NCBI GenBank assembly: GCA_943912255.1
Contig: CALTTP010000006.1
Location: 1-64,000, forward strand
Reading direction: 5' to 3'
DNA length: 64,000 nt
From: an uncultured Peptoniphilaceae bacterium
GTDB lineage: Bacteria > Bacillota > Clostridia > Tissierellales > Peptoniphilaceae
Below, piece after piece: positions 18,131 to 27,161 of the stretch (position 1 is its first letter; every line of letters begins with the position of its first letter). The notes below the pieces were generated by a model, which made no database searches, was not told where the DNA came from, and saw only the letters and a list, made by a program, of their open reading frames with translations. The translations under genes were made by a program, and so were the position numbers.

Positions 18131-18988
18131 ATGTGGATTATACTATGGATTTTAAGCCTTATACTTGTATATTTTTTTATGCGAAAAAGGCAAAAACAAA
18201 GGATAGATGAAATTATCCTACATATTGATAAATTAAATTGTGGCGACTACTCTTTTTCTATGAAACAAGATGAATTTTCTATACTTGAGGATAAGATTTA
18301 CAAACTCTTTCTAAAAGTTGTGGAAGAAAGGGAGAATACAAAAAGACTTTCAAAAATGCAAATAGAAAATCTTGAAAATATTGCTCATCAAATCAAAACG
18401 CCAATAACCACCCTGTTACTTGAGTTGCAGCTTATGGATCAGGATGTTCAAAGTCACAATAGCTTTATAAGGTTTGAAAGCCAACTCAATAGACTCAATG
18501 ACCTTTCCGACATACTTCTTAAATTATCCAGTCTCGATGCAAATATCGAAAAGATGAAATGTGATGAGTTTACTTTGGGAGAAGTCTTTGATTATGTTAT
18601 TGAAATACTGGAGCCGGATATAGAACGAAAGAAGGTTACAATTTCTAAAGATTTTACAGATCATAGGATAAAGGGGGATTTTTACTGGATATGTGAAGCC
18701 TTTATAAATATTTTGAAAAATTCCATAAATTTAGAAAAAGTTACTAGAATTTGGATTAGCACCAAGGATAATCCTATCTTTACTCAGGTTACTATAGAGG
18801 ATGACGGTGGAGGAATTGCTTTAAAAAGACTTAGTAAAATCTTTGAACGCTTCTACAAAACTCCAGACTCTAAAGGTTTTGGAATCGGACTATCCATGGC
18901 GAAGTCGATCATCACAAGTAACAATGGAGCTATTGAAGTTTTAAATGGTAAAAGTGGTGCTATTTTTAAAGTAAAATTTTATAAATAG
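18131..18988 (+). CDS. Sensor histidine kinase
   Basis: This is the membrane sensor of the two-component system, 285 residues. It has one clear N-terminal membrane helix (about 2-17) and no extracellular domain. The dimerisation/phospho-acceptor helix is ENIAHQIKTPI with His86, and the ATPase domain carries N-box NILKNSIN, DDGGGIA and GFGIGLSMAK. The small size and missing sensor loop resemble the intramembrane-sensing kinases that work together with an ABC transporter, here the next two genes. The signal could be a cell-envelope-active peptide, by analogy only. Confidence 0.9.
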   Translation: MWIILWILSLILVYFFMRKRQKQRIDEIILHIDKLNCGDYSFSMKQDEFSILEDKIYKLFLKVVEERENTKRLSKMQIENLENIAHQIKTPITTLLLELQLMDQDVQSHNSFIRFESQLNRLNDLSDILLKLSSLDANIEKMKCDEFTLGEVFDYVIEILEPDIERKKVTISKDFTDHRIKGDFYWICEAFINILKNSINLEKVTRIWISTKDNPIFTQVTIEDDGGGIALKRLSKIFERFYKTPDSKGFGIGLSMAKSIITSNNGAIEVLNGKSGAIFKVKFYK

Positions 18989-19064
18989 GTTTAAATTAAC
19001 TTTTTAATCAAGTGCAAGATAATAAATTGAAATTTTATATTTTATGTAGCTCTTTACAATCAAA

Positions 19065-19097
19065 TGTCACTTAATTGTCACTTTCAATTATTATAAT
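19065..19097 (+). promoter_or_regulatory. Activated promoter with tandem 11-bp repeats ahead of the ABC transporter
   Basis: TGTCACTT occurs at 19065-19072 and again at 19076-19083, a direct repeat with an exact 11-bp period, one helical turn. This is the spacing used by PhoB/OmpR-type regulators. TATAAT lies at 19092-19097, and there is no recognisable -35 box. The repeat covers the -35 position, as expected for a class II activated promoter. Confidence 0.6.
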
Positions 19098-19119
19098 ATA
19101 GTTGGAAAGGATGGTAAGT

Positions 19120-19800
19120 ATGGAAATATTATCAATAGAGAACCTAACTAAAGTTTATGGTAAAGGACAAACAGAGGTTAGAGCATTAGATAACATAGAT
19201 TTAAAGGTAAATAGAGGAGAGTTTGTAGCAGTAGTAGGACCTAGTGGGTCAGGAAAATCTACTACGTTACATATACTAGGGGGAGTTGACAGTCCAACTT
19301 CTGGAAAGATTTACATTGAAGGAAATGACATCTCCCAGTATTCTCAAAAGGAACTTGCTCTATTTAGAAGAAGAAAAGTAGGACTTGTCTACCAATTTTA
19401 CAATCTTATACCCAACTTGACTGTAAAGCACAATATACAGTTGCCTTTAAAGTTGGATATGAGAAAGGTGGATGAAGGATTTTTTGAAGATATTATTAAA
19501 AAGCTTGGGATTGAAGATAAGATGGATGCCTTTCCTTCGGAATTGTCAGGGGGACAACAACAAAGGGTTGCCATTGCTAGAAGTCTTATATACAGTCCTT
19601 CCATCATTTTGGCAGATGAACCTACGGGAAATTTGGATAGAGAAAACTCCCAGGAGATAATAGATATACTAAAGTACTTTAATCACACACTAAAACAAAC
19701 TATTATACTTATTACCCATGACGAAAATATTGCTTTACAAGCCCATAGGATAATTACTATTGTAGATGGGAAAATTGTAGGGGATGAAAAGAATGAATAA
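19120..19800 (+). CDS. ABC transporter ATP-binding protein (LolD/MacB/BceA type)
   Basis: This is the ATPase that drives the following FtsX-type permease. All motifs are present: Walker A GPSGSGKST, the Q-loop in VYQFYNLIPNLTV, signature LSGGQQQR, Walker B LADEPTGNLD and the H-switch ITHD. The length of 226 residues is normal. The start is placed at the ATG at 19120, 9 bases after AAAGG; earlier in-frame candidates are too close to that site. It overlaps the permease gene by 17 bases. Control by the upstream two-component system is likely from the promoter repeats. Confidence 0.9.
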   Translation: MEILSIENLTKVYGKGQTEVRALDNIDLKVNRGEFVAVVGPSGSGKSTTLHILGGVDSPTSGKIYIEGNDISQYSQKELALFRRRKVGLVYQFYNLIPNLTVKHNIQLPLKLDMRKVDEGFFEDIIKKLGIEDKMDAFPSELSGGQQQRVAIARSLIYSPSIILADEPTGNLDRENSQEIIDILKYFNHTLKQTIILITHDENIALQAHRIITIVDGKIVGDEKNE

Positions 19801-22222
19801 GAAGAATTTTCCGATTTTTATATCCCTATTTATAGTAAGTTTGTTTTTTACTTTAGTATTTTACTATGGATATACTAACTTAAAGTCAAATTATGAATAC
19901 TATATGTCATCTGATTATTATCATGCCCAATTAGATAAACCATTCAATAAGGAAGAGTTAGACAAATTAAAGTCTGTGGATAAGGTTAAATACGCAGGTT
20001 TAATTTCTATGAAACCTACCAGCGGTAAGTATAAAAATGACCTAATAGCCGTGGACTTTCAAGATGAAAATGTAAATCAGATGAGAGAATATTCAGAAAT
20101 GATAGAAGGACGCTTTCCTAAAAATGAAAAGGAGATTGTACTTTCAAAAGGAATAGTTGAAAAGTATAAATTAAAAATAAATGACAAGTTAAAAATCGAT
20201 TTGGGTAAGAGGACTTCTGATGGAGTTGAAATAGAGCCTAGAGGGGCCCTTAGTGACAAGGAAACCTTTATGACAGATAGAACAGAAGAATTTGAATTGG
20301 TTGGCGTCTATGAAAATATCTACAATAAATATAGCAGAATTAGCTATGGACTTGTTTATAAAGAGGATATAGACCCAGGTATGATTTTGCTAAAATTTGA
20401 TTCCTTTGAAGAAGGCTATAAGAATAGAAAACTTATACAAAAAGATATAAGTGAAAAACTGGGAGCAGAAGTCTCAATGGTAATTAGTCCTTCTCTGATT
20501 AATTACTATGGAGTAGAGCTTGATTTTCCTCAGAATATCTTGGCTAAAGCTGTAAATATTCTATCAGTTATAGGTTGCATTGCCTTATTTGTCTTTTTTA
20601 TTAAAAATATATTCAAAGTTTGGGGGCTTAGGAAGACGAGAGAGCTTTCTATTTATAAGTCAATTGGAACGACGAATTTTCAAATTTTTCTTCTTCTGTT
20701 AAAGGAGGGAATCATTATTTCAGTAATTCCAATTCTCTTAGGTCACTTAGCAGGATTTGGTTTTATGAGTTTTCTCTATAGAACCGTTCAAGAAAGTCAG
20801 GAAGTTTCAAAATTTGAAAAACTAACTTTTAATCCCATCTTAAGCCTTGTTATAATTCTAGTTTCATTTATTGTGGTGTTCTTTGCAATAAGGTCTCCTG
20901 CAAGGATTATTTCAAAAATTAATATAATTGATGGAATTAGGGGAAATATAGATTTAAATAAATACAAAAAGAAGAGGGACAAAAAGCTTTGGAGAGAGTT
21001 GAAGTTGAACAATCTTGCTTCTATAAAGTCTCAGCGCTATATTTCAGCAATGGGAATTATCATAATCTCCGTCTTCATTATAATATTTGGAATGGCTAAG
21101 TACTATAGAGATTTTGCTTATTACGATACTGGAAACAATATCTTTGTAGATTATTATAGCGAGGAAAACAAAGTCCCAAAAATACTGCAATCCATAAAAG
21201 AAGATTTACCTAACGATAAAGCTTATATTTCAAAGTCCAAATATATTTCGGTAAAAAATAATCTAGAGCTTTCGAGAGAAGCAAAGTCTGTAAATTTGGA
21301 AAAAGATATTAAAAAGACTTTAAAAAGATATGAAACTGATGAGTTAGAGGGGCGTTTAATAGCTTTAGAATATGAGGATTTTAAAAGCCTAGGTGGGAAA
21401 AAGGGAGAGTTTATCCTTTACAATATGGTTCAAGAAGATGCTTCCATACCTATTTCTAAAGCAAAGCTAATTCCATATTTCACAAAACCAGATAGTATGG
21501 AAATTAGCATAGGTGAAGATTTGAGTAAGAAAATCAAAATAAGCAGAACTATAAATAATTTGGGACAATACGACTCTGTTACTTTCCCCTTAACCATTAA
21601 ATTATATACTGATTTTGACACCTACTTTGATCTTATGGAAGAAGCTAAAGATGAGGCTTATAAGAGATATCCCTATGAACTGAGTATGAAAGTTCGAGAT
21701 TTTGAGGTAGATGAAGCCAAGGACTATGCAGACCAGGAAATAAAAAAGGCAATTTCTCCAAACGATAATTACGATATAGTAACTGGAGAGGAAAGAGAAA
21801 AGCTAAGAACCACAGATTCAGAATCGTTGGTTAAAATAGTAATAGGAATAGGAACGATAATATTTCTATTGAATGTTACCAATGGCTATTCTTCTATAAA
21901 TTTGAGTTTAATGAATAGAAAAAAGGAGATAGGCACCCTCTACTCCTGTGGTATGAACTTAAAGGATGTGGAATCCGCCTATTTGAAGGAATTTGTATCA
22001 GAACAGGTAAAATCCTTTATCTTATCCATTGGCATTACATTGGTAGTGATGTTTGTTTTGGGTCTACTAGTACCAACGATTGAGTTTAAAAATTTGTTGG
22101 ATTATTACAATTACTGGTTGTTTTTAGGATTTGCCATGGTGGTTTACATTATTAACATAGGGATTTACTATTTTTCACTAAGACGAATTTTAAATAAACC
22201 TACAATCGATCTTATTAAATAG
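19784..22222 (+). CDS. FtsX-like ABC transporter permease, long form
   Basis: This 812-residue membrane protein belongs to the FtsX/MacB permease superfamily. It has an N-terminal helix, a large extracytoplasmic domain of about 200 residues, and three or more helices around 255-380. A second extracytoplasmic region (about 440-680) and a final FtsX block of three helices (NVTNGYSSINLSLMNRKKEIGTLYSCGM and the last 90 residues) follow. Such permeases act as mechanotransducers for antimicrobial-peptide resistance, lipoprotein release or peptidoglycan control rather than as simple channels. It is translated together with the ATPase and ends at a strong terminator. Confidence 0.88.
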   Translation: MKRMNKKNFPIFISLFIVSLFFTLVFYYGYTNLKSNYEYYMSSDYYHAQLDKPFNKEELDKLKSVDKVKYAGLISMKPTSGKYKNDLIAVDFQDENVNQMREYSEMIEGRFPKNEKEIVLSKGIVEKYKLKINDKLKIDLGKRTSDGVEIEPRGALSDKETFMTDRTEEFELVGVYENIYNKYSRISYGLVYKEDIDPGMILLKFDSFEEGYKNRKLIQKDISEKLGAEVSMVISPSLINYYGVELDFPQNILAKAVNILSVIGCIALFVFFIKNIFKVWGLRKTRELSIYKSIGTTNFQIFLLLLKEGIIISVIPILLGHLAGFGFMSFLYRTVQESQEVSKFEKLTFNPILSLVIILVSFIVVFFAIRSPARIISKINIIDGIRGNIDLNKYKKKRDKKLWRELKLNNLASIKSQRYISAMGIIIISVFIIIFGMAKYYRDFAYYDTGNNIFVDYYSEENKVPKILQSIKEDLPNDKAYISKSKYISVKNNLELSREAKSVNLEKDIKKTLKRYETDELEGRLIALEYEDFKSLGGKKGEFILYNMVQEDASIPISKAKLIPYFTKPDSMEISIGEDLSKKIKISRTINNLGQYDSVTFPLTIKLYTDFDTYFDLMEEAKDEAYKRYPYELSMKVRDFEVDEAKDYADQEIKKAISPNDNYDIVTGEEREKLRTTDSESLVKIVIGIGTIIFLLNVTNGYSSINLSLMNRKKEIGTLYSCGMNLKDVESAYLKEFVSEQVKSFILSIGITLVVMFVLGLLVPTIEFKNLLDYYNYWLFLGFAMVVYIINIGIYYFSLRRILNKPTIDLIK

Positions 22223-22229
22223 GATTTAA

Positions 22230-22296
22230 AAGCACTTAATCAGATGTAAAGTTTGTTGTAATTGAACTTTATATCTTGATTGGGTGCTTGTTTTTT
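22230..22296 (+). terminator. Intrinsic terminator after the ABC transporter operon
   Basis: The outer stem 22230-22242 with 22277-22289 is 13 bp with two G-U pairs. Further inner pairing occurs around TAAAGTT/GAACTTTA, and six T follow at 22291-22296. Confidence 0.75.
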
Positions 22297-22379
22297 ATTA
22301 AGGATAAGGATAGCTTACTATAAAAAGAAAAAATATTATGATAGGATATAAGTAATATTAAGAAACGAGGTATGTAAAG

Positions 22380-22904
22380 ATGGGCAATTATATTTGGGAT
22401 AAATGTGTTGAATTTCATGGACATGAATGTCCAGGTCTGGCCATTGGGGTGAGGGCTTCCCTTCTTGCAAAGGAAAAGATGGGACTTGATTTTTCTACTG
22501 ATGAAGAAATTGTCTGTATAACTGAAAATGATGCCTGTGGTGTAGACGGTGTTCAAGTTATTACAGGTTGTACTTTAGGAAAAGGCAATTTAATTTATAA
22601 GGACACTGGAAAGATGGCTTTTACATTTGCCTCTAGGAAAACTGGTGAAGCAATGAGGTTTATTTTAAAGGGGATTCCTGATAATTTAACAAAGGAAGAA
22701 AAACAAGAATTTATCCTGGAAGGCCCAGAAGAACAGGTATTTAACTGGAAGAAAGTTGATATAGTACTTCCTGAAATGGCGAGAAAATTCAATAATATCA
22801 AATGTGAAAAATGTGGTGAAAGTGCACCAGAGCATAAGATAAGAATTGATGATGGGAGAAAACTTTGTTTAGACTGTTTTAGTGAATACAGTCGAGGTTG
22901 GTAG
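22380..22904 (+). CDS. FmdE-family protein with C-terminal zinc finger
   Basis: The N-terminal domain fits the FmdE family (named for formylmethanofuran dehydrogenase subunit E): FHGHECPGLAIGVRAS with a Cys in an HxC arrangement, then ENDACGVDGVQVITGCTLGKGNL. The C-terminus carries a treble-clef style zinc finger, CEKCGE...LCLDC. In organisms that lack methanogenesis the function is unknown, but links to molybdenum or tungsten cofactor handling have been suggested. It has 174 residues, a normal length. The gene lies 46 bases before the ABC-F gene, without a terminator in between. Confidence 0.82.
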   Translation: MGNYIWDKCVEFHGHECPGLAIGVRASLLAKEKMGLDFSTDEEIVCITENDACGVDGVQVITGCTLGKGNLIYKDTGKMAFTFASRKTGEAMRFILKGIPDNLTKEEKQEFILEGPEEQVFNWKKVDIVLPEMARKFNNIKCEKCGESAPEHKIRIDDGRKLCLDCFSEYSRGW

Positions 22905-22950
22905 TTTACCAACGGTTTAGTCTATTCTCCCATGGTAAGGAAGTGAACAT

Positions 22951-24585
22951 ATGAAATTAATAGATATGAAAAATATTTCCATGGGATTTGGGGATAGAAA
23001 TTTATTTGACTTTGAAAGTCTAGAGGTTTGGACTGGAGATAAAATCGGTTTAGTTGGCGGAAACGGAAGTGGAAAGACCACTCTTTTAAAGATAATTTTA
23101 GGTGAGTTAAAACCACTGTCTGGATCTATTGAAAGAGCAGGAAACTGGAATGTCTTTAGACAATTTGAAAGTGTAAATGACAAAAAAGATATTTCAGGAG
23201 AGTTCGAAAGTCGTTGGAATGTAAGAGGTATTATAGGACAAGAGGGAAGAAGTTATTCTGGTGGTGAAAACACGAGAATAAGATTGGCAGAGACTTTTAC
23301 AGGTTCCTTTGATCTATTGTTATTAGATGAACCTACTTCTAACCTAGACCTTGAAGGTGTGGAAAATCTAAATAAATCCTTAGAAGTAGTGGAGAGTTTT
23401 ATTTTAATCTCCCATGATAGAAAGCTTTTAGACAGTCTTACTAATAGGACTTGGGAAATTGCCCATAATAAAATTGTGGATTTTCCTGGTAATTATAGTG
23501 AGTACATGGCTTGGAAAGAGGAGGACCTTTTTAGAAGAACTAGGGAATATGAGAATTACGTCGAAGAGAAAAATAGGCTTATAAAAGTATCGGAAAGACA
23601 AAAGTCAAAGGCTGAAAAGATGAAAAGAAAGCCTAAAAATCTATCTAACAGCGAAATAAAACAACGGGAATATGGAGCCGTGGGAAAATCCTTTGGAGGT
23701 AAGGAAAAGAGCTTTCTAAGAGCTGCTAAACATACAGAAAAGAGGATTGAGCAGTTGGAGAAAAAGGAAAAGCCACAGGAAGAAACAATTATTAGGCCCG
23801 ACTTTTCCTTAACAAATCCTCCCCAAAACCATATTGTAATTGAAGGTAAGAATTTGACCTTTGGATATAAAGACCATGAAAAAATCTTTAACAAGGTAAG
23901 TTTTAAGTTAAAGAGGAATTTACGAACCTGTCTTGTAGGGGAAAATGGATGTGGAAAGACCACTTTATTAAAACTGATTGAGAAAGAGATTCCAGGAATT
24001 AGGATTGTGCCTAAGGCTAAAATCGGTTTTTATAGACAGGAAATAGACCAAATTCATGAAGACAAAGACTTAATTAGCAATATGAAATCTGTGTCCATTC
24101 AAAAAGAGGAGATAAATAGGAATGTACTGGTGAGAATGGGATTTTCTAGAGACCAGTTCTTTAATAAGGCAAGTGTTCTTTCAGGAGGAGAGAAGATTAA
24201 ACTTACCTTTGCAATGTTATTTGTATCGGATTTTAATTTGCTAATTTTGGATGAACCTACAAATTACCTGGACATCAACTCCATTGAAGCCCTTGAAAAT
24301 TTATTCTTAGACTATGAGGGAACTATGCTTTTCGTCTCCCATGACAGACATTTTATAGATGCTTTAGCTGAGGAAATATGGGTAATAAATGATGGAAAGA
24401 TAGAAACTTATTCTGGAAGCCTAACAGAATATGAAAGAACTCTAGAAGTAAAAGATAAAGTAGACGAGGACAAAATGGTTCTGGAAATGAGACGAACCAT
24501 GCTCTTAAGTGAACTAAGTTTAGATATAAGACCAAAAGATGAGATTTTAAAGGAATTAGATGAAGTTGAAAGAAAACTAAAGTAG
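22951..24585 (+). CDS. ABC-F ATPase, resembling antibiotic-resistance (Lsa/Vga-type) ribosome protection proteins
   Basis: This soluble protein has two ABC cassettes and no membrane part, as in ABC-F translation factors. Walker A motifs are GGNGSGKTT (36-44) and GENGCGKTT in the second half. Walker B regions are LLLLDEPTSNLD and LLILDEPTNYLD, and signatures are YSGGE and LSGGEK. The first cassette is short: only about 60 residues lie between Walker A and signature, as in Lsa/Vga-type ribosome protection proteins. The linker between cassettes is basic and helical (around 200-275), the part that reaches the peptidyl-transferase centre. Specificity for lincosamides, streptogramins A or pleuromutilins cannot be read from sequence. 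No attenuator leader is evident. Confidence 0.82.
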   Translation: MKLIDMKNISMGFGDRNLFDFESLEVWTGDKIGLVGGNGSGKTTLLKIILGELKPLSGSIERAGNWNVFRQFESVNDKKDISGEFESRWNVRGIIGQEGRSYSGGENTRIRLAETFTGSFDLLLLDEPTSNLDLEGVENLNKSLEVVESFILISHDRKLLDSLTNRTWEIAHNKIVDFPGNYSEYMAWKEEDLFRRTREYENYVEEKNRLIKVSERQKSKAEKMKRKPKNLSNSEIKQREYGAVGKSFGGKEKSFLRAAKHTEKRIEQLEKKEKPQEETIIRPDFSLTNPPQNHIVIEGKNLTFGYKDHEKIFNKVSFKLKRNLRTCLVGENGCGKTTLLKLIEKEIPGIRIVPKAKIGFYRQEIDQIHEDKDLISNMKSVSIQKEEINRNVLVRMGFSRDQFFNKASVLSGGEKIKLTFAMLFVSDFNLLILDEPTNYLDINSIEALENLFLDYEGTMLFVSHDRHFIDALAEEIWVINDGKIETYSGSLTEYERTLEVKDKVDEDKMVLEMRRTMLLSELSLDIRPKDEILKELDEVERKLK

Positions 24586-24594
24586 GAGGATTAG

Positions 24595-25200
24595 ATGATT
24601 AAGGAAAAATATTTTGCCTTTGTTGCGGCTATAATCATTTCATTAACACTGGTTTCCTGTAAAACCAAGGAAAATGCAGAAAGTACTGAGAAACATGTAA
24701 AGGAGATCTCCCAAGTTAGTGAAAGTACGGAAGAACCTATGGTTACTGATGAGGTAGAGGAGACTGACGAGTCACTTGCCACTGACGAAGTTGAAGAGTC
24801 TAATGATCCTACTGAAGCTTCAAATAATTCAGAGTTTCATCTTCAAAATGACGGAAATTACTTCGGAAGTATTTACTCCGCTAGACAAGGGAGATTAGAG
24901 AACTCCTTGCCTTCAGTATATGCTGCTGTTTCCAAGGAAGATATATTACAGGTTTCTGGAAGTCTTTCCTTTGGGCACGAAGACTACTCTACTCCTGAAG
25001 ACGAAATTTTAGAAAATAGAATTTACATCTTTGAAGTGGATGAAAACACGGAATATAAAGCTGTTAGTGGTTTAGCTGACCCTATGATTATGACACCTGA
25101 AGAGTTTAATGACTATTTTGAGGAAGTAAATAATTCTGGGCTGGGACTAATAATTAAAGTGGAAAATGGAATTGTAAGGGAAGTTATCATTTCTTCCTAA
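24595..25200 (+). CDS. Putative lipoprotein with acidic linker
   Basis: This 201-residue protein has a lipoprotein signal peptide: a basic start, a hydrophobic core and the lipobox LVSC with Cys22 as the modified residue. A very acidic, low-complexity linker follows (about 25-75), with the repeated unit TDEVEE, and then a compact domain of about 120 residues without recognised motif. It would be tethered to the outer face of the cell membrane. It starts 9 bases after the ABC-F gene, with AGGAGG in the gap, so the two are co-transcribed. A terminator follows. The functional link is unknown. Confidence 0.82.
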   Translation: MIKEKYFAFVAAIIISLTLVSCKTKENAESTEKHVKEISQVSESTEEPMVTDEVEETDESLATDEVEESNDPTEASNNSEFHLQNDGNYFGSIYSARQGRLENSLPSVYAAVSKEDILQVSGSLSFGHEDYSTPEDEILENRIYIFEVDENTEYKAVSGLADPMIMTPEEFNDYFEEVNNSGLGLIIKVENGIVREVIISS

Positions 25201-25214
25201 TAAATAGAAGAGGA

Positions 25215-25248
25215 AAGGACTGAATTCTAATATAGGATTCAGTCTTTT
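25215..25248 (+). terminator. Intrinsic terminator after the lipoprotein gene
   Basis: The AAGGACTGAATTC arm (25215-25227) pairs with GGATTCAGTCTT (25235-25246), with one G-U pair, followed by TT and AT-rich sequence. Confidence 0.65.
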
Positions 25249-25307
25249 ATTAATATAATACCAATCTATGGGTATATTGTATATAAATTCAGTGAATGGT
25301 GAAGAAA

Positions 25308-26171
25308 ATGGAAAAAATAAATTATAAAGTGAAAAGCTCCTCTGGGGTAATGTTAGATGTAAAATATTATAAGGCTGAAATTTCTAAGGGAATTCTTCAA
25401 ATATGCCATGGCATGCAAGAGCATAAGGAAAGATACGATAATTTTGCAAAGTTTTTAGTGGATAATGGCTATGATGTACTTATCCATGATCATTTAGGCC
25501 ATGGTAAGAGCATTAACGAGGAACATCCTTTAGGGGATTTGGTTTCTGCGAAAAATCTAATTGAGGATATTGATATGGTTAGACAATCTGTAGATGTTAA
25601 AGGTTCCTATTTTATTTTAGGTCATAGTATGGGATCTTTTTTGGCTAGGATTTACTCTTCCAGACAAAAGGTGGATAGACTTATTGCTTGTGGTACTGGA
25701 CAGCCATCTACAATTAAGGCTAAGTTATTAAAAGGCATACTTTTGACGCAAAAAAGAGATATTCCTCTAGATTCAATTCAAAGATTAGTGATGAATCCTA
25801 TGGAAAAGGAATTTGACAATCCAATGGATTGGATTTCTATAAATAAGAAGGATCAAATTGAGTACGAAAATGATCCTTTATGTGGAAAGTCTTTTACACG
25901 ATCAGGATATAAATCCTTGATGGACATTGTTTTGACATTAAATAATGATGATACTTTTAAAAATTGTTCTGCTAATAAAATTCTCTTAATATCAGGAGAA
26001 AGAGATCCCTTGGGAAATTTCACGAAGGATATTTTGAAAATTGAAAAGAGATATAAAGAAGAGGGTAAAGACGTAAAAACTATATTCTATGAAAATATGA
26101 GTCATGAAATTTTAAATGAAGTTGAAAATCAAAAAGTATACAATGATATTCTTGACTTCTTAAAATCTTAA
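25308..26171 (+). CDS. Alpha/beta hydrolase (monoacylglycerol lipase-like)
   Basis: This soluble serine hydrolase has the layout of monoacylglycerol lipases and lysophospholipases. It has CHGMQEHKERYDNFA as the oxyanion loop, HDHLGHGKS, and the nucleophile elbow GHSMGS. The acid is in SGERDPLGN and the general base in MSHEIL. It has 287 residues. The start is the ATG at 25308; a GTG 12 bases earlier is an alternative. No signal peptide is present, so it acts in the cytosol. It forms a single-gene unit between a terminator and the pirin gene. Confidence 0.87.
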   Translation: MEKINYKVKSSSGVMLDVKYYKAEISKGILQICHGMQEHKERYDNFAKFLVDNGYDVLIHDHLGHGKSINEEHPLGDLVSAKNLIEDIDMVRQSVDVKGSYFILGHSMGSFLARIYSSRQKVDRLIACGTGQPSTIKAKLLKGILLTQKRDIPLDSIQRLVMNPMEKEFDNPMDWISINKKDQIEYENDPLCGKSFTRSGYKSLMDIVLTLNNDDTFKNCSANKILLISGERDPLGNFTKDILKIEKRYKEEGKDVKTIFYENMSHEILNEVENQKVYNDILDFLKS

Positions 26172-26308
26172 TTACAAGGCGATGTTTAAAATGGAATATT
26201 TGGGTATATATAAAAATAGGACTAGTTAGTACTATATTGGAAAGTCTTAGAGGATATTGATATTGTCCCCTTTGGATAGTTTGTAAAACTGAATTAGGAG
26301 GAAATTCA

Positions 26309-27157
26309 ATGAAAAGACAAATTAAAAGTAAAGTTAAAGGATTTAGAACACAAGATGGAGCCGGTGTAAGTTTAGTAAGAGTTTTAGGTCATGAGACTGT
26401 GGAAGAGTTTGACCCAATTTTAATGTTGGACTCCTTTGACAGTACCAACCCTGATGACTATACTGCAGGTTTTCCAATGCATCCACATAGAGGAATTGAA
26501 ACAGTAAGTTACCTATACAAAGGTAGAATGGTGCATAAGGACACTTTGGGAAATGAAGATGAAATTACTGATGGTGAAGTTCAATGGATGAATTCAGGTT
26601 CTGGAATTTTACATGAAGAACAAGTTCCAGCAGCTGGTAGACTTCTTGGAGTTCAATTGTGGTTAAATCTACCTGCAAAGGAAAAGATGAGTCAACCAAC
26701 TTATAATAGTATTAAGAAAGATGAAATTGAAGAAATTAAAATTGATGGTGGTATGATTAGACTTATAGCAGGAAGCTATGAAGGTCATGAAGGTTTTAAG
26801 GGAGACCATCTTCCACTGGACTATTATGATATTCATCTAGAAAAAGATGGAGAAATCACTTTGCATATGGATAATGATGACTCTGTTATGATATTTACAC
26901 TTCTAGGAGATATATATGTTAATGATGAACTAATAGAAGAAAAGACTGCTGTAAAGTTAACTGAAGGAGATAGTCTAGAACTAAAGAATAAGGGAGATGA
27001 AAAGGCCCAAATTCTATATATGAGATCAAAAGCTTTAAAAGAACCAGTTGCTTGGGCAGGACCAATTGTAATGAATAGCCAAGAAGAGCTTATTAGAGCA
27101 TCTCAAGATTTGAGAAATGGTACTTTCATAAGACAAGAACTAGAGTTTAACGACTAA
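26309..27157 (+). CDS. Pirin-family protein
   Basis: Pirins are cupin-fold, iron-binding proteins; some act as quercetinases or redox-sensing partners. The N-terminal cupin carries MHPHRGIETVSYL (metal ligands His-His and the following Glu region), HKDTLGNEDEITDGEVQWMNSG and ILHEEQVP. The C-terminal cupin ends with the usual late segment PVAWAGPIVMNSQEEL. It has 282 residues and an AGGAGG site. The TMEM175 gene begins 4 bases after it, so they share a transcript. Confidence 0.92.
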   Translation: MKRQIKSKVKGFRTQDGAGVSLVRVLGHETVEEFDPILMLDSFDSTNPDDYTAGFPMHPHRGIETVSYLYKGRMVHKDTLGNEDEITDGEVQWMNSGSGILHEEQVPAAGRLLGVQLWLNLPAKEKMSQPTYNSIKKDEIEEIKIDGGMIRLIAGSYEGHEGFKGDHLPLDYYDIHLEKDGEITLHMDNDDSVMIFTLLGDIYVNDELIEEKTAVKLTEGDSLELKNKGDEKAQILYMRSKALKEPVAWAGPIVMNSQEELIRASQDLRNGTFIRQELEFND

Positions 27158-27161
27158 TTTT

